Positions 62,594 to 64,000 of a stretch of DNA of 64,000 nucleotides are shown in pieces. Source of the DNA: Pedobacter jejuensis (GTDB taxonomy: Bacteria > Bacteroidota > Bacteroidia > Sphingobacteriales > Sphingobacteriaceae); the NCBI RefSeq assembly GCF_003725795.1, contig NZ_RBEE01000012.1, forward strand, positions 1 through 64,000, given 5' to 3'. The notes below the pieces were generated by a model. That model searched no databases, had not been told where the DNA came from, and saw only the letters and a program-made list of their open reading frames with translations. Every line of letters starts with the position of its first letter. Position 1 is the first letter of the stretch. Made by a program: the position numbers and the translations under genes.

Positions 62594-64000
62594 TCAAACA
62601 ATATAATCTCCTAACCTATCTGCCAATTTCCTATCATTACTTAACCTTGGCACCTTATTTTGCCCACCTAGTTTCCCCTCACTTTTCATGTAATTAACAA
62701 AAGCATCTTTTTGCAAAGTACGGATAATAAGCGGTTGTAAAATGCCACCTTTTATCAAATCAAAATAGTAAATATTCTTCTTTTGCAATGCTAAATCAAC
62801 CTTTTTGCTAAATGCATCCATATCTTCAGGTGGCGATGAAAATTCTACAAACCATTCATGGTAAGGTAATTTTTCTTGAAGCGGATTAACCTGAGGTGCA
62901 ACTGTAAATTCCGTAATCTTTACACCTTCTTCATTAGCAACAGTTAGAAGTGCGTGCTCCACTTCTTCTCCAATAACATGTTCTCCAAAAGCAGAAATAA
63001 AGTGTTTAATTCTGCCGGTTACTACAATTTTATACGGATTTTTTGAGGTGAATTTTATGGTATCGCCAATGCTGTAACCCCATAGGCCTGCATTAGTGTT
63101 TAGTATCAGTACGTAATTCACATTTAATTCTACCTCTGCTAATGATAACCGAATAGGGTTTTCATTGTGGTATTCATCAGCCGGAATGAACTCGTAAAAA
63201 ATCCCCGCATTTGCCAGTAGCAAAAGTCCTTTATCTTTTTGTGAATCCTGATAAGCAATGAATCCTTCTGAAGCGGGATAAGTCTCAATAGAATCGATTT
63301 TCTTGCCAATACTTTGCTCAATTTTCGCCCTGTATGGTTCAAAATTTACACCACCGTAAATAAATAAATTAAAGTTTTTAAAGATTTCGGCAATCTTCTT
63401 TCCTCCAGATTTTTCTGATAGTTTATCAAAATACATCTGCACCCAGGGTGGAATACCAGAAATTAATGTCATGTCTTGATGAATCGTTTCCTCAACTATT
63501 GCATCAACTTTTTCTTCCCAATCATCAATAATGTTTGTTTGGTAAGATGGCAATCTATTTTTTTGAAGATAGTTGGGTACGTGGTGTGCAACAATGCCAG
63601 ACAACCGCCCTACATTAATTCCATTTTTAGTATTTAAAACTGGGCTTCCCTGTAAAAAAATCATTTTCCCGTTTACGAAATCGGCTTTACCGGTTTCGTT
63701 TATATAAGTTAAGATTGCATTTCGGGCAGCTTTAATATGCTCTGGCATCGATTCTTTCGAGAGTGGAATGTATTTTACACCCGACGTTGTACCAGAGGTT
63801 TTAGCAAAATACAACGGTTTTCCTTTCCAAAGTACATCAGCCTCGCCTGCAACAACTCTATCTACATAAGGCTTTAATCCTTCGTAATCCTGAACAGGAA
63901 CATGCTTTTTAAAATCCGAATAATTTCTTATCTCTGAAAAATGATGGTCTTTTCCAAATGCGGTTTGCGCTGCATCATTAACAAGTTTTAAAAGAATTTT
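62594..64000 (-). CDS. GH3 auxin-responsive promoter family protein, partial
   Basis: 469 residues are visible; the start lies beyond the right edge. FAKTSGTTSGVKYIPLS is the ATP/AMP-binding motif of GH3 acyl-acid amido synthetases (firefly-luciferase superfamily), and ETYPASEGFIAYQD with NAGLWGYSIGDTIKF are the other adenylation motifs. Bacterial GH3 proteins are widespread in Bacteroidota; their substrate is not known. No internal start near 63814 is needed, since the frame is open to base 64000. Confidence 0.9.
   Translation of the reverse strand, partial: KILLKLVNDAAQTAFGKDHHFSEIRNYSDFKKHVPVQDYEGLKPYVDRVVAGEADVLWKGKPLYFAKTSGTTSGVKYIPLSKESMPEHIKAARNAILTYINETGKADFVNGKMIFLQGSPVLNTKNGINVGRLSGIVAHHVPNYLQKNRLPSYQTNIIDDWEEKVDAIVEETIHQDMTLISGIPPWVQMYFDKLSEKSGGKKIAEIFKNFNLFIYGGVNFEPYRAKIEQSIGKKIDSIETYPASEGFIAYQDSQKDKGLLLLANAGIFYEFIPADEYHNENPIRLSLAEVELNVNYVLILNTNAGLWGYSIGDTIKFTSKNPYKIVVTGRIKHFISAFGEHVIGEEVEHALLTVANEEGVKITEFTVAPQVNPLQEKLPYHEWFVEFSSPPEDMDAFSKKVDLALQKKNIYYFDLIKGGILQPLIIRTLQKDAFVNYMKSEGKLGGQNKVPRLSNDRKLADRLGDYIV

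Noticed and set aside
1..64000. CRISPR array, rRNA genes or prophage structural genes
   Set aside because: I saw no regularly spaced repeats, no rRNA sequence and no phage head or tail genes. The only RNA gene found is tRNA-Leu.

Overview
The window is low-GC DNA from a member of the Bacteroidota, most likely a Sphingobacteriaceae bacterium close to Pedobacter or Mucilaginibacter. The evidence is the ECF sigma / FecR / TonB-receptor module, the LytS/LytTR kinase-regulator pairs, the CarboxypepD_reg-type receptors, the DUF6122 and DUF3817 proteins, and a GH3-family protein next to a hscB-rseP-dxr block. The genus is inferred from gene content; no database was searched.

Left edge (1-4.1 kb): the end of an IS21-type element (istB C-terminus and its tandem end repeats) cuts off the 5' part of a LytS-type kinase. 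A divergent HxlR regulator/SDR pair follows, then an AraC-type remnant and an acyltransferase.

Centre (about 4.5-33.6 kb): a large, mostly minus-strand biosynthetic locus. In transcription order it has a sugar epimerase, a radical SAM/SPASM enzyme, a methyltransferase, a second closely related radical SAM/SPASM enzyme, a free-standing acyl/peptidyl carrier protein, an ATP-grasp ligase, a GT-B-type glycosyltransferase-like protein and a third radical SAM/SPASM enzyme. Next come a TonB-dependent receptor, a two-module NRPS (C-A-PCP-C-A-PCP, both A domains carrying the threonine code DFWNIGMVHK, no thioesterase), two alpha/beta-hydrolase-fold proteins with unusual nucleophile elbows, an ABC-2 exporter, a MurJ/Wzx-like flippase, four GT4 glycosyltransferases, a methyltransferase and an SGNH-type hydrolase. 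A Sfp-type phosphopantetheinyl transferase sits on the opposite strand and could activate all three carrier domains. I read the locus as making a glycosylated, probably acylated, Thr-containing peptide. The free carrier may hold a small substrate that the ATP-grasp enzyme loads and the radical SAM enzymes modify. I do not recognise the combination as a described pathway.

Right of this (34-56 kb) is accessory DNA: an ECF-FecR-TonB receptor operon, a Fes/IroE-like esterase, two LytS/LytTR pairs, a DUF4932 protein, two broken S41 peptidase genes (one split by a TA-repeat frameshift, one by an in-frame TAG), a degenerate CPBP protein and an AbiE type IV toxin-antitoxin pair with a double-palindrome promoter. 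A large serine recombinase closes the region; its reading frame runs through the terminator and body of a tRNA-Leu(CAA) gene. Short copies of an IS21-end-like sequence are scattered through the region.

The far right (56.3-64 kb) looks like core chromosome: tRNA-Leu, a sensor kinase, DUF3817, hscB, rseP, dxr, DUF6122 and a GH3-family protein that runs off the window. The recombinase-tRNA junction is therefore the probable right edge of an integrated accessory region.
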